Of a DNA stretch of 43,696 nt, positions 7,929 to 15,933 are shown in pieces (position 1 is the first letter of the stretch; the number at the start of each line of letters is the position of its first letter). Made by a program: the position numbers and the translations under genes. The stretch comes from Candidatus Rokuibacteriota bacterium. GTDB taxonomy: Bacteria > Methylomirabilota > Methylomirabilia > Rokubacteriales > CSP1-6. The notes beneath the pieces were generated by a model. It was not told where the DNA came from. It worked only from the letters and a program-made list of their open reading frames with translations, and made no database searches. Location: the NCBI GenBank assembly GCA_003220435.1, contig QHSL01000091.1, positions 1 to 43,696 on the forward strand. The letters are read 5' to 3'.

Positions 7929-8835
7929 GATTTTGCACCTGTTCGCGCATCTTCTCGATGATCCCCTTGGCGGCCAGCGCCGCCTGACTGAGCTCGAGGT
8001 CGTCCGCCTTCGAGGCGATCGTGTTGACCTCGCGATTCAGCTCCTGGATGAGAAAGTCGAGCGGCCGACCGACCGCCCCGCCCCGGTCGAGCAGGAGCGC
8101 GAGCTGCTCGAGGTGCGCCCGGAGCCGCGTCAGCTCTTCCCGGACGTCGGTCTTGTCGGCCCACAGCGCGACCTCGGTGGTGATCCGACCCTGGTCGAGC
8201 GCGACCTCGCCGAGCAAGCTCGCGATGCGCTCGCGCAGCCGCTCCTGATACCGGGCGAGCGCGACCGGCGTCCGGGCGGCGATCACGTCCACCTGGCTCC
8301 GGAGGGTGGCGTGCAGCGTGCGCAGCTCCGCGCGCAGCGCCTCGCCCTCCGCCGCGCGGCACGCGACGAGGTCGTCGAGCGCGCGGCCGAGCACCTCGGC
8401 CAGGGCGGGCCACGCGACCGTGTCGGCGGGCGCATCCGCATCCTCCATGCGCACGACTCCCGGCCGCTCGAGCACCCACGCGAGCGTCACGTCGCCGCCG
8501 ATCCCGACGCTGCGGCCGAGCTCGCGCGCCTCGGCGACGAACTGGGCGGCCAGCGCGTGGTCGACGCGGATCCGCTGAGTCGACTGGCCGGGTGTCGGGC
8601 CGATCTGCACGGCCACATCGATCCGTCCCCGCTCGAGCCGCGACTGGATCAGCCGGCGCGTGTCCATCTCGAACGACGCGAAGGAGCGCGGCAGACGAAG
8701 CGCGACGTCGAGGTGGCGGTGATTGACGGCGCGCGCTTCGACCGTGACAGTCATGGCGTCGCCTCCGCCTTCGGCCCGACCGAATCCCGTCATGCTGCGA
8801 ATGGCGTGACTCCCATCGAGCCGGGCGGGTGTCAT
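7921..8835 (-). CDS. yicC: YicC/YloC family endoribonuclease
   Basis: The family cleaves RNA, and E. coli YicC has been linked to small-RNA decay. The N-terminal YicC domain shows IRSMTGFGRAE and EARAVNHRHLDVALRLPR. The C-terminal DUF1732 domain shows GRPLDFLIQELNREVNTIASK, which carries acidic metal-site residues. I start at ATG 8835 (304 residues) because a TTGACA-18-TATCAT promoter ends 6 bases before it, which predicts a leaderless mRNA. ATG 8793 (MTGFGRAE) is an alternative, and the ATT of IRS has a GGGAG 7 bases upstream. First gene of the long minus-strand run, divergent from the signalling operon. Confidence 0.93.
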   Translation of the reverse strand: MTPARLDGSHAIRSMTGFGRAEGGGDAMTVTVEARAVNHRHLDVALRLPRSFASFEMDTRRLIQSRLERGRIDVAVQIGPTPGQSTQRIRVDHALAAQFVAEARELGRSVGIGGDVTLAWVLERPGVVRMEDADAPADTVAWPALAEVLGRALDDLVACRAAEGEALRAELRTLHATLRSQVDVIAARTPVALARYQERLRERIASLLGEVALDQGRITTEVALWADKTDVREELTRLRAHLEQLALLLDRGGAVGRPLDFLIQELNREVNTIASKADDLELSQAALAAKGIIEKMREQVQNLE

Positions 8836-8841
8836 CTTGTG

Positions 8842-8871
8842 ATGATAGGGTGAAATTCCCTGTAGTGTCAA
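8842..8871 (-). promoter_or_regulatory. Promoter of yicC-remA-gmk run (TTGACA-18-TATCAT)
   Basis: Reading the minus strand, a perfect -35 TTGACA (8871-8866) is followed after 18 bases by TATCAT (8847-8842). The yicC ATG at 8835 begins 6 bases later, so the predicted start of transcription falls on or beside the start codon. Its -35 is one arm of the inverted repeat TGTCAAT-8-ATTGACA whose other arm is the -35 of the plus-strand promoter. The spacer contains GTGAAATTC (plus-strand sense, 8850-8858), repeated in the other promoter. Confidence 0.72.
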
Positions 8872-8898
8872 TATGTTGCGATTGACACCGTGAAATTC
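8850..8898. repeat. Direct repeat GTGAAATTC x2, 40 bases apart, within divergent promoters
   Basis: Identical 9-mers at 8850-8858 and 8890-8898, one inside each promoter spacer, flank the TGTCAAT/ATTGACA inverted repeat (8866-8872 and 8881-8887). The sites lie on roughly the same helical face (about four turns). They could be an operator coordinating both promoters, or chance. Confidence 0.4.
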
Positions 8899-8911
8899 TC
8901 CGGCGTAGACT
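8882..8911 (+). promoter_or_regulatory. Divergent promoter of the kinase operon (TTGACA-18-TAGACT)
   Basis: The plus strand has TTGACA at 8882-8887, an 18-base spacer and TAGACT at 8906-8911, about 60 bases before the first plus-strand gene. The two -35 boxes of the divergent pair are only 10 bases apart. The spacer carries a second copy of GTGAAATTC (8890-8898), exactly 40 bases from the first copy and in the same orientation. A shared repressor or activator site is an inference from this symmetry. Confidence 0.62.
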
Positions 8912-8971
8912 CCTGGCGCCGGCCTGGGCACACTCACTACGCATGAGGTCCACCAGAGAGTCGCCCGGCGA

Positions 8972-9340
8972 GTGCCGGTGACCCGCTGGGCGCTCGCCAC
9001 TCTCGGCGCGCTCCTGGTGTTGGGCATCGCCACGGTCGCCGTTGCTCGGTTCTTCGGCAAGTCCGGATCCCGCGCCTCGGTCGTCGCGTCGATCGCCGCC
9101 CACTGGCTTGGCGCATACGTCCTCTGGAGCTTTGCCGGCGGGCTCGCAGTGACGTCCGGCGTCCTCTCCACCTATTACAGCGCGCCGTTCGCCGCGATCG
9201 GGATCCTCGGAGCCCTCTGGCAGTACCAAACCCACGTCCGGTGGGGTCGCGAGCGCGCGCTGGCGGTGTTCGTCAGCGTCCAGCTCGCATGGCTGGTGTG
9301 GGTGCTGAGCCAGAACGGCATGTTCCCCGTCGGGTGGTGA
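8972..9340 (+). CDS. Small four-helix membrane protein, unknown function
   Basis: A 122-residue hydrophobic protein I do not recognise. Four likely membrane helices are at about residues 7-27, 36-60, 68-86 and 95-118. The loops contain a few Arg/Lys on one side (RFFGKSGSR, HVRWGRER), giving a predictable topology. It has no signal peptide and no conserved catalytic motif that I can see. The start is GTG 8972; a GTG three codons in is an alternative. Ribosome-binding sequence is weak (GAGAG 13 bases upstream). It is the first gene behind the plus-strand promoter and ends 9 bases before the large histidine kinase, so it is probably co-transcribed. It could be a membrane partner for the soluble kinase, but that is inference. 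Confidence 0.72.
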   Translation: MPVTRWALATLGALLVLGIATVAVARFFGKSGSRASVVASIAAHWLGAYVLWSFAGGLAVTSGVLSTYYSAPFAAIGILGALWQYQTHVRWGRERALAVFVSVQLAWLVWVLSQNGMFPVGW

Positions 9341-9349
9341 TAGGCTCGG

Positions 9350-12300
9350 ATGAGGATGGGCGAGCGGGATGCGATCCTGGTCGTCGACGACGATCCCAAC
9401 GTTGCGCTTCTCCTGAGCGACTTTCTCGAGCGCGAAGGGTACCCGGTCGTCGTGGCTCCCACCGGGAGCGAGGGCCGACGCCTGCTCCGCGAAGGCGCCT
9501 TCGCTCTCGTCTTGATGGACCTCAACCTGCCCGACGCCGACGGCACCGTGCTCATGCGCGAGGCCGAGCGGGTGGACGAGCCCCCCGAGATCATCGTCGT
9601 CACGGGTCACGCGACGCTCGAGTCGGCGCTCCAGGCGGTCGAGAGCCGCGCTGCCGGCTACATCATCAAGCCCATCGATCTGGCCCGCCTCGGCGCCCTC
9701 GTCGCGATGGTGTTCGAGCGGCGGCGGCTGGCCCTGGACAACGCGCGGCTGCAGGTCGAGCTGGCGGAGCGGCTCGGCGAGAGCGAAGCGCTCGCCGCGA
9801 TGTCGGCCACCGTCAGCTCCACCCTGGACGTCCGCGAGGCGCTGCGCCGGATCTCTCGCGAGCTCTCGCGTCTGCTCGGCGCCGACACCGCGGCCGCGTA
9901 CCTGCACGATCCCCGGAGCGGCCACCTGACGCCGGCCGCCGCGTACCACGTGCCCAAGGAGTTCCTGGCCACGCTCTCGGCGACGCCGCTGCCACTCAAG
10001 GAGCAGGGCTTGTTCCTGTCGCTGTGGTCCGAGCGCCGCCCCGTGCACTCGGACGACGTCGCCCACGACGAGCGGTTCACGCACGCGATGTTCCGGAGCT
10101 TCCCCCATCAGTCGGGACTGCTCCTGCCGCTCATCGTCGACGACGAGGTGATCGGCGGCTTCTATCTGGTCTGGTGGACCACCCGGCGCCGCTTTACCGA
10201 GCGTGAGGTTCGTGGGCTCGATCGCGTCTGCGGGCAGGTCGGGTTCTTTCTCCGCAACGCGCGCCTGTACGAACAGGCCGAGCGGAACCGGCAGCGACTG
10301 GAAGCCCTCAACGGCGTGTCGCGACGGCTGGCCGCCGTGCACGACCCGGAGGAGGTGCTGACGGTCATCGTGAACGAGGCCGCCCGGCTCGTCGGCGCCG
10401 AGGCGGCGGGCCTCCGCCTGCTCGAGGGCGACGAGCTCGTGGTCGGCGCGCGGACCGAAGCCGCCGCGGCCGTGATGTCGAGGCCGCGCATGAAGGCCGG
10501 GGAGAGCCTGAGCGGCCGGATCGTCGCCACCGGAGAGCCGGTCGTGGTCGAGGATCTGGCGGCCGACACGCGGTACGATCCCGCTCACAAGCGCGGCGCC
10601 CTCGAGCGGGGCTTCCTCGGCTTCATCGGCGTGCCGCTCCGTGCCCGCGAGTCCACCATCGGCACGCTCAACGTGTTCACCAAGGGCGCGCGCCACTTCC
10701 TGCCGGACGAGGTCGCGCTGCTGTCGGCGCTGGCCGACCAGGCCTCGCTGGCCATCGAGAAGGCGCGCTTGTTCCGGGCGACCGACGAGAGCCGGGCGCT
10801 GCTGGAGCGGCTCTCCCACGCGGCGATCACGATGCAGAGCTCCTGGGACCGCCGCGACCGGCTGGATGCTTTCGTACGGGCGGCGCGCGACGTGGTCGGC
10901 TTCGACCGCGTCGACGTGTTTCTGCTGACCGCCGACGGCACCCACCTCGAGCTGGTCACCACGGGCGGCGTCGACACCGAGCTCCGCCTGCCGGCGACGC
11001 CGGCCGCTGGTCCGTACTACGAGGCGTTGAAGAGCCGTCGCCCCGTCGCGGTGCTCTCCGACGCGGATCTGGCGTCGGTGCCTCCGCTCGATGCCGCGCA
11101 GCTCGCCGAGCCCTACCTGCGCTCGCGACGGTTCGTCGTGGCGCCGCTGGTGGTCGGCGAGCGGGTGATCGGCGCGGTGAGCGCCGACAACAAGTCGAGC
11201 CGCCGTCCGATCAGCCCGCGGAGCGTCGAGCCGTTCGGCTCGCTCTGCCAGAACCTGGCGATGGCGCTCGAGGAGAGCCGGCTCTACGCCGAGGCCCACG
11301 GTCGCGAGCAGGAGGCGACGAAGCTCTACTCGGTGACGCGCCAGCTCACCACCAGCCTGGACCGCGAGCACCTCCTCGATCTCATCGTCGAGCAGGCCAA
11401 GGAGCTGACGGGGTGCGACGCGGTCGGCGTGTTCTTCTTCGACCCCGCTCGCGACGCGCTGGTCTTCCATCGCGGCCTCAATCTCGCCCCGGAGTTGACG
11501 AGCGTCCTCGCGCTGCGCCCTGGCGAGGGCGTCGCCGGGCGCGCCTACCGGCAGCGCGAGCCGGTGTGGACGCGTGACCGCCGGACCGACCCGGCGATGC
11601 ATCACTCGCCGGAGACCCAGCGGTTGGTCGACTCGGCGGCTCCGCGCGCGTATCTGGGAGCGCCCATCACCACGCGCGAGGGGACGCACGGCGTCCTCGT
11701 CGTGTACTTCTTCGAGCCGCACGATTTTACTGTGCGCGAGGTCCAGCTCGTCTCGACGCTGGCCGACCACGCGGCGGTCGCGCTGCAGAACGCGCGGCTC
11801 CTCGAAGAGTCGCGGCGCCGCGAACGCGAGGCCCAGACGCTTTCCGGCGGCCTGGCGCTCCTGAACCAGGCGTCGCGCGCGCTCCACCGAACGCTCGACG
11901 TCGACGCGATGCTGGACGGCGCGCTCAAGGAGCTGGCGCGGGCGTTCGGCGCCAGCGGCGTGCTCGTGCACCACCTCGCCGAGGACGGGACGTTGATCCG
12001 CAGCGTCGGTCACTGGGTGACCGGCGGCGCGCCGCCCCGCGCTTCGGCGCGCCGGGGCCCGATCCGCGACTACGTGCGCCGGACGCGGGCGCCGCTGCTC
12101 TTGCGCGACGTCACGAAGCATCCCGATCTCGTCCACCCGGCGAACATCGCCCACGGTGTGCGGTCCATCGCGGCGTTTCCGATCATGGGCCCGGGCGAGC
12201 GCGTGCTGGGCGTGATGCTCCTCTACTACACGACGCCGCAGGTGTTCCCCGACCCCGAGCGCCGCCTGCTCGCCTCCTACGCCGATCACCTCGCGACGGC

Positions 12301-13393
12301 GCTCGAGAACGCCGGTCTCTATCAAGAAACGCAGTCGCAGCGGGTCCGCTTCGCGCAGATCTTCGACTCGACCTCCGACGGCATCGTCCTGGTCGGCCGT
12401 AGCGGCGAGATCCAGGCGGCGAACCGGCAGGCCGGAGACCTGCTCGGCTTCGACGCGGGCGCGGCCATCGGAGGCCGCCTGGCAGACCTGCTCGGCGGCT
12501 CCCGGACCTCGGTCGCCAATCACGATCGCGCGCTCCGCGACCTGTCAGCGCTGCTCGACGACCCGGACAACGGCGGCCAGGGGGAGCTCGAGCTGCGGCG
12601 GACCGGCCGGATCATCCACTGGGCCGGGCAACCCACGAAGGACGCCGCGGGCGCGACCGTCGGGTTCACCCTGACGCTGCGGGACGTGACGCAGGAGCGA
12701 CAGGTGAGCCAGATGAAGTCGGACTTCGTTTCGTTCGTCACCCATCAGCTCCGCACGCCGCTGGCCGGTATCAAGTGGATGCTCGAGCTGGCGGCGCAGA
12801 CGCCGCGGGTGCCCACCGAAGCCACGGGCTACGTGGCCGACGCGCGCGCGGCCGCCGACCGGCTGATCGGCCTGGTGAACGACCTGCTCGACATCTCGCG
12901 CCTCGAGAGCGGCAAGCTGACGATCAAGCGAGAGCCGACGAGCCTCGACGCGCTCACCCGGAGCGTGCAGGACGACCTGGTCTCCCTCGTGCGCGAGAAG
13001 GGGCACCGGCTCTCGGTGGCGGGCGGCGAGCGGGTCCCGCTGGTGATGGCCGACCCGCAGCTGCTCCGCCAGGTGATCGTCAACCTCACGTCGAATGCGA
13101 TCAAGTACACCCCGAGCGGGGGCGAGATCTCGATCCGCATCGGCGCCGAGAGCCCCGAGATGGTCCGCTGGGCGATCACCGACACCGGGATCGGGATTCC
13201 GAAGGGATCTCAGGGGAAGCTCTTCGAGAAGTTCTATCGGGCCGAGAACGTCCACACGGTCGAAACGGAAGGCACCGGGCTGGGCCTGTACCTGGTCCGT
13301 CTCATCATCGAGAAATTCGCAGGCCAGGTCTGGTGCGAGGCCGAAGAAGGCCGCGGATCGACGTTCATCTTCACGCTCCCAATCGAGGGCTAG
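9350..13393 (+). CDS. Giant soluble sensor kinase: REC-GAFx5-PAS-HisKA-HATPase
   Basis: 1347 residues with no membrane segment. Domains in order: receiver (about 7-125; acidic pocket D13-D15, phospho-acceptor D57, T85, K107); five GAF-type sensor domains (about 150-310, 315-475, 484-640, 654-815, 827-985); PAS (about 1000-1120); HisKA with H1132 in HQLRTP; HATPase with N box N1245/N1249 (NLTSNAIKYTP), DTGIGIP from 1278, and GTGLGLYLV. All catalytic residues are intact. The N-terminal receiver means the kinase is itself a phosphorylation target or a phospho-relay member. The ligands of the GAF domains cannot be predicted; no obvious chromophore or haem ligand stands out. It is followed by two receivers and a GspE ATPase in one operon, which are plausible outputs. 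Confidence 0.93.
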   Translation: MRMGERDAILVVDDDPNVALLLSDFLEREGYPVVVAPTGSEGRRLLREGAFALVLMDLNLPDADGTVLMREAERVDEPPEIIVVTGHATLESALQAVESRAAGYIIKPIDLARLGALVAMVFERRRLALDNARLQVELAERLGESEALAAMSATVSSTLDVREALRRISRELSRLLGADTAAAYLHDPRSGHLTPAAAYHVPKEFLATLSATPLPLKEQGLFLSLWSERRPVHSDDVAHDERFTHAMFRSFPHQSGLLLPLIVDDEVIGGFYLVWWTTRRRFTEREVRGLDRVCGQVGFFLRNARLYEQAERNRQRLEALNGVSRRLAAVHDPEEVLTVIVNEAARLVGAEAAGLRLLEGDELVVGARTEAAAAVMSRPRMKAGESLSGRIVATGEPVVVEDLAADTRYDPAHKRGALERGFLGFIGVPLRARESTIGTLNVFTKGARHFLPDEVALLSALADQASLAIEKARLFRATDESRALLERLSHAAITMQSSWDRRDRLDAFVRAARDVVGFDRVDVFLLTADGTHLELVTTGGVDTELRLPATPAAGPYYEALKSRRPVAVLSDADLASVPPLDAAQLAEPYLRSRRFVVAPLVVGERVIGAVSADNKSSRRPISPRSVEPFGSLCQNLAMALEESRLYAEAHGREQEATKLYSVTRQLTTSLDREHLLDLIVEQAKELTGCDAVGVFFFDPARDALVFHRGLNLAPELTSVLALRPGEGVAGRAYRQREPVWTRDRRTDPAMHHSPETQRLVDSAAPRAYLGAPITTREGTHGVLVVYFFEPHDFTVREVQLVSTLADHAAVALQNARLLEESRRREREAQTLSGGLALLNQASRALHRTLDVDAMLDGALKELARAFGASGVLVHHLAEDGTLIRSVGHWVTGGAPPRASARRGPIRDYVRRTRAPLLLRDVTKHPDLVHPANIAHGVRSIAAFPIMGPGERVLGVMLLYYTTPQVFPDPERRLLASYADHLATALENAGLYQETQSQRVRFAQIFDSTSDGIVLVGRSGEIQAANRQAGDLLGFDAGAAIGGRLADLLGGSRTSVANHDRALRDLSALLDDPDNGGQGELELRRTGRIIHWAGQPTKDAAGATVGFTLTLRDVTQERQVSQMKSDFVSFVTHQLRTPLAGIKWMLELAAQTPRVPTEATGYVADARAAADRLIGLVNDLLDISRLESGKLTIKREPTSLDALTRSVQDDLVSLVREKGHRLSVAGGERVPLVMADPQLLRQVIVNLTSNAIKYTPSGGEISIRIGAESPEMVRWAITDTGIGIPKGSQGKLFEKFYRAENVHTVETEGTGLGLYLVRLIIEKFAGQVWCEAEEGRGSTFIFTLPIEG

Positions 13394-13398
13394 AGCCG

Positions 13399-13785
13399 AT
13401 GGAGACTTCCGAGAAACGGGTGCTGCTCGTCGAGGACGACCGATTCCTGCGCCGCGCCTGCGAGGCGAGTCTGCGGCAGCGCGGGCTGTCGGTCACGACC
13501 GCCGCCGACGGTGAGGAAGGGCTTCGGCTCGCCCGGAGCGAGCTGCCCGACCTGATCCTGCTGGACATGCTGATGCCGAAGCTGTCCGGGCTGGAGGTGC
13601 TCAGAGCGCTCCGCGGCGAGGACGCGACGCGCGCGGTGCCCGTGCTCATCCTCTCGAACTCCTCGCGCGAGTCCGACATCGCCGAGGTCACCCGGCTGGG
13701 GATCTCCGGGTACTTCGTGAAGTCCAACCTGTCTCTGCAGGAGCTCGGCGAGCTCGTCGGGCGCCTGCTGGCTGCCTCCAAGTGA
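13399..13785 (+). CDS. Single-domain response regulator (first of a tandem pair)
   Basis: 128 residues that form only a receiver domain (CheY/PilH-like), with no DNA-binding or enzymatic output. Key residues are E12-D13-D14 (LLVEDDRF), phospho-acceptor D56 (LLDMLMP), Ser86 at the usual Thr/Ser position (LILSNSS) and K108 (YFVKSN). ATG 13399 lies 5 bases after the kinase stop and its stop overlaps the next receiver as GTGA. About half of the residues are identical to the following protein, so the pair arose by tandem duplication. Likely phosphorylated by the upstream kinase and acting by protein contact. Confidence 0.93.
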   Translation: METSEKRVLLVEDDRFLRRACEASLRQRGLSVTTAADGEEGLRLARSELPDLILLDMLMPKLSGLEVLRALRGEDATRAVPVLILSNSSRESDIAEVTRLGISGYFVKSNLSLQELGELVGRLLAASK

Positions 13786-14171
13786 CCGAGCGCGCGCGGC
13801 GGATTCTGCTCGCCGAGGACGACCGGTTCCTGCGTCGCGCCGCGGAGTCTCGTCTTCGTCAGGGCGGGTTCACCGTGATCACGGCGGTCGACGGTGAGGA
13901 AGCGCTGCGAATCGCGCGCGCGGAGCAGCCCGATCTCGTTCTCCTCGATCTCATCATGCCCAAGATCCAGGGCTTCGAGGTGTTGAAGGCGTTGAAGGAC
14001 GACGCGACCACCCGGCACATCCCGGTCATCGTGCTGTCGAACCTCGGCCAGGAGAGCGACGTCCAGCGGGCGATGGCCCAGGGCGCCATCGCCTACGTCG
14101 TCAAGGCGAACCTCTCGCTCCAGGGCCTCGCGCAGAAGGTCGCCGAGGTGTTCGAGGGAGGGACGCCGTAA
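13782..14171 (+). CDS. Single-domain response regulator (second of a tandem pair)
   Basis: 129-residue receiver-only protein. E12-D13-D14 (LLAEDDRF), D56 (LLDLIMP), Ser in VIVLSN and Lys in YVVKANLSL mark a complete phosphorylation site. It starts at GTG 13782 within the stop of the previous gene and ends in TAATG with the GspE-like gene, so translation of the three is chained. Receiver-only regulators next to a PilB/GspE ATPase recall PilG/PilH, which control type IV pilus motors. That comparison is inference; no pilus structural gene is in the window. Confidence 0.92.
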   Translation: MTERARRILLAEDDRFLRRAAESRLRQGGFTVITAVDGEEALRIARAEQPDLVLLDLIMPKIQGFEVLKALKDDATTRHIPVIVLSNLGQESDVQRAMAQGAIAYVVKANLSLQGLAQKVAEVFEGGTP

Positions 14172-15910
14172 TGCTGGCGCTGCAAATCTCGGAGGAGGAG
14201 CTCCGGGCGCTCGTCGTCGACGAGCTCGCGGTCGTCGACAAGGCGGAGTTCGAGGCGGTCCGGCGGATGGCCGCCCGGCTCCGGATCCCGCTCGAGCGGG
14301 CGCTGGTCGAGCGCGGGCGGGTGCCGATCGGGTTCGTTCTGGTGCGCGTCGCCGAAGCCTGGGGGGTCGGCTTCGTCGACCTGAAAGTCAGCGACGTCAA
14401 GCTCGAGGCGCTGCGCGTGCTGACCGAGGAGTACGCGCGGAAGAACCTGCTGCTGCCTTTCGAGCTCCGCGACGCCGCGCTGCACGTCGCGATGTGGAAC
14501 CCCCGCGACCGGCGGGTCATCGACGAGGTCCAGCGGACGACTGGGCGGAAGGTCGTGCCCTTCCTGGCCCCGGAGAACTCGATCCGGCGGGGCCACCTTC
14601 TCTACAAGAGCAGCTTGCGCGAGATGCTCGAGCGCTCGGTCGCCGATGAGACGATGCGCGTGGATGCCGACGGCTGGGCGGCCAGCGATCGCAGCGCGGC
14701 CGAGCTGCTGACGCGGATTCTCGAGTACGCGGCGGTCGCCAGAGCGTCGGACATCCACATCGAGCCATACGAGCTGGAGATCCTGGTCCGGTACCGCGTG
14801 GACGGCACGCTGCGCGAGGTGTTGAGTCTGCCGCCGGCGGCCCTCCAGTCCCTGGTCGCACGGGTGAAGATCCTGAGCCAGATGCGGATCGACGAGCGGC
14901 GGGCACCGCAGGACGGACGCTTCGAGGTGGACCTGGGCGGCTTCACGATCGACTTCCGCGTGTCCACCCTGCCCACCATGTGGGGCGAGAAGATCGTCCT
15001 GCGGGTGCTCTCCCGCGAGGGCATCGTCCTCGACCTCGAGGACCTCGGTCTCACGCCGCGCGATCACGCGATCGTGCTGCGGAACGTGCTGCGGCCGTAC
15101 GGGATGATCCTGATCACCGGGCCCACCGGATCCGGCAAGACGACGAGCCTCTACTCGATGCTCGTCCGTCTCGGCATCGAGCGGCAGAACGTCGTGAACA
15201 TCTCGACCATCGAGGATCCCATCGAGTACAACCTGCCCCGGATCAACCAGGTCGCGGTCAATCCGAACGCCGGGGTGGAGTTCGCCACCGGGCTGCGGGC
15301 GCTGCTCCGCCAGGACCCGGACATCATCATGGTGGGCGAGATCCGGGACCGCGAGACGGTGGAGATCGCGGTGCGCGCGGCGCTGGTGGGTCGCCTGCTC
15401 ATCTCGACCCTGCACACCAACGACGCGACCGGCGTCGTGCCGCGCCTGCTCGACATGGGGGTCGAGCCGTTCCTGCTGGCGTCCACGCTCGGCATGGCCC
15501 TGGCGCAGCGGCTGGTCCGGCGGATCTGCGCGAGCTGCCGGCAGTCCGTCACCCCGGATGCGTCGATCCTCGCCGCGTTGCGCGAGCGCGGGGACTTCGA
15601 GCGCACCGTGGAGGTGCTCCGGAGCGAGGGCGTGATGAGCGCGGCCGGCGACCCGCTGTCAAGCATCCGGTTGTTCCACGGGCAGGGCTGCGTCCAGTGC
15701 AACGGGAGCGGCTTCCGCGGCCGGCTGGGAGTCTTCGAAGTCTTCGAGGTCGACGATCGCATCCGCTCCATGATCATGGAGCGCCGCGACGCCACCGCGA
15801 TCCGGAACGAAGCGATCGAGCGGGGCATGAAGACCATGTTCCAGGACGGCCTCGCGAAAACGCTTCTGGGCGAGACAACGCTCGAGGAAGTGTTCCGCGT
15901 CGCTCCTTGA
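14171..15910 (+). CDS. GspE/PilB-family assembly ATPase, not accompanied by other secretion genes
   Basis: Hexameric ATPase family that powers type II secretion or type IV pilus assembly at the inner membrane. 579 residues: N-terminal T2SSE_N/MshEN-like domain (~1-150), linker, then the AAA-type core. Walker A is GPTGSGKTT (317-325, K323); the Asp box is ISTIEDPIEY; Walker B and His box are RQDPDIIMVGEIRDRETVE and STLHTNDA. A zinc-binding tetracysteine is C453/C456 (CASC) and C507/C510 (CVQC). I do not see the RLGxxL-type c-di-GMP motif in the N domain. No pilC, pilin, gspF or secretin gene flanks it. It is the last gene of the kinase operon and converges on pyrE with 23 bases between. Confidence 0.93.
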   Translation: MLALQISEEELRALVVDELAVVDKAEFEAVRRMAARLRIPLERALVERGRVPIGFVLVRVAEAWGVGFVDLKVSDVKLEALRVLTEEYARKNLLLPFELRDAALHVAMWNPRDRRVIDEVQRTTGRKVVPFLAPENSIRRGHLLYKSSLREMLERSVADETMRVDADGWAASDRSAAELLTRILEYAAVARASDIHIEPYELEILVRYRVDGTLREVLSLPPAALQSLVARVKILSQMRIDERRAPQDGRFEVDLGGFTIDFRVSTLPTMWGEKIVLRVLSREGIVLDLEDLGLTPRDHAIVLRNVLRPYGMILITGPTGSGKTTSLYSMLVRLGIERQNVVNISTIEDPIEYNLPRINQVAVNPNAGVEFATGLRALLRQDPDIIMVGEIRDRETVEIAVRAALVGRLLISTLHTNDATGVVPRLLDMGVEPFLLASTLGMALAQRLVRRICASCRQSVTPDASILAALRERGDFERTVEVLRSEGVMSAAGDPLSSIRLFHGQGCVQCNGSGFRGRLGVFEVFEVDDRIRSMIMERRDATAIRNEAIERGMKTMFQDGLAKTLLGETTLEEVFRVAP

Positions 15911-15933
15911 GCGCGCGGCGGACGGCGTTCCGC

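Noticed and set aside
7925-12523. A 1532-codon open frame antisense to the kinase and yicC
   Set aside because: It mirrors codon bias of GC-rich genes on the other strand, is Arg/His/Gln-rich without motifs, and overlaps well-supported domains.
15911-15933. Bidirectional terminator between the GspE-like gene and pyrE
   Set aside because: Only a weak 5-base inverted repeat is present in the 23-base gap and no T-runs.
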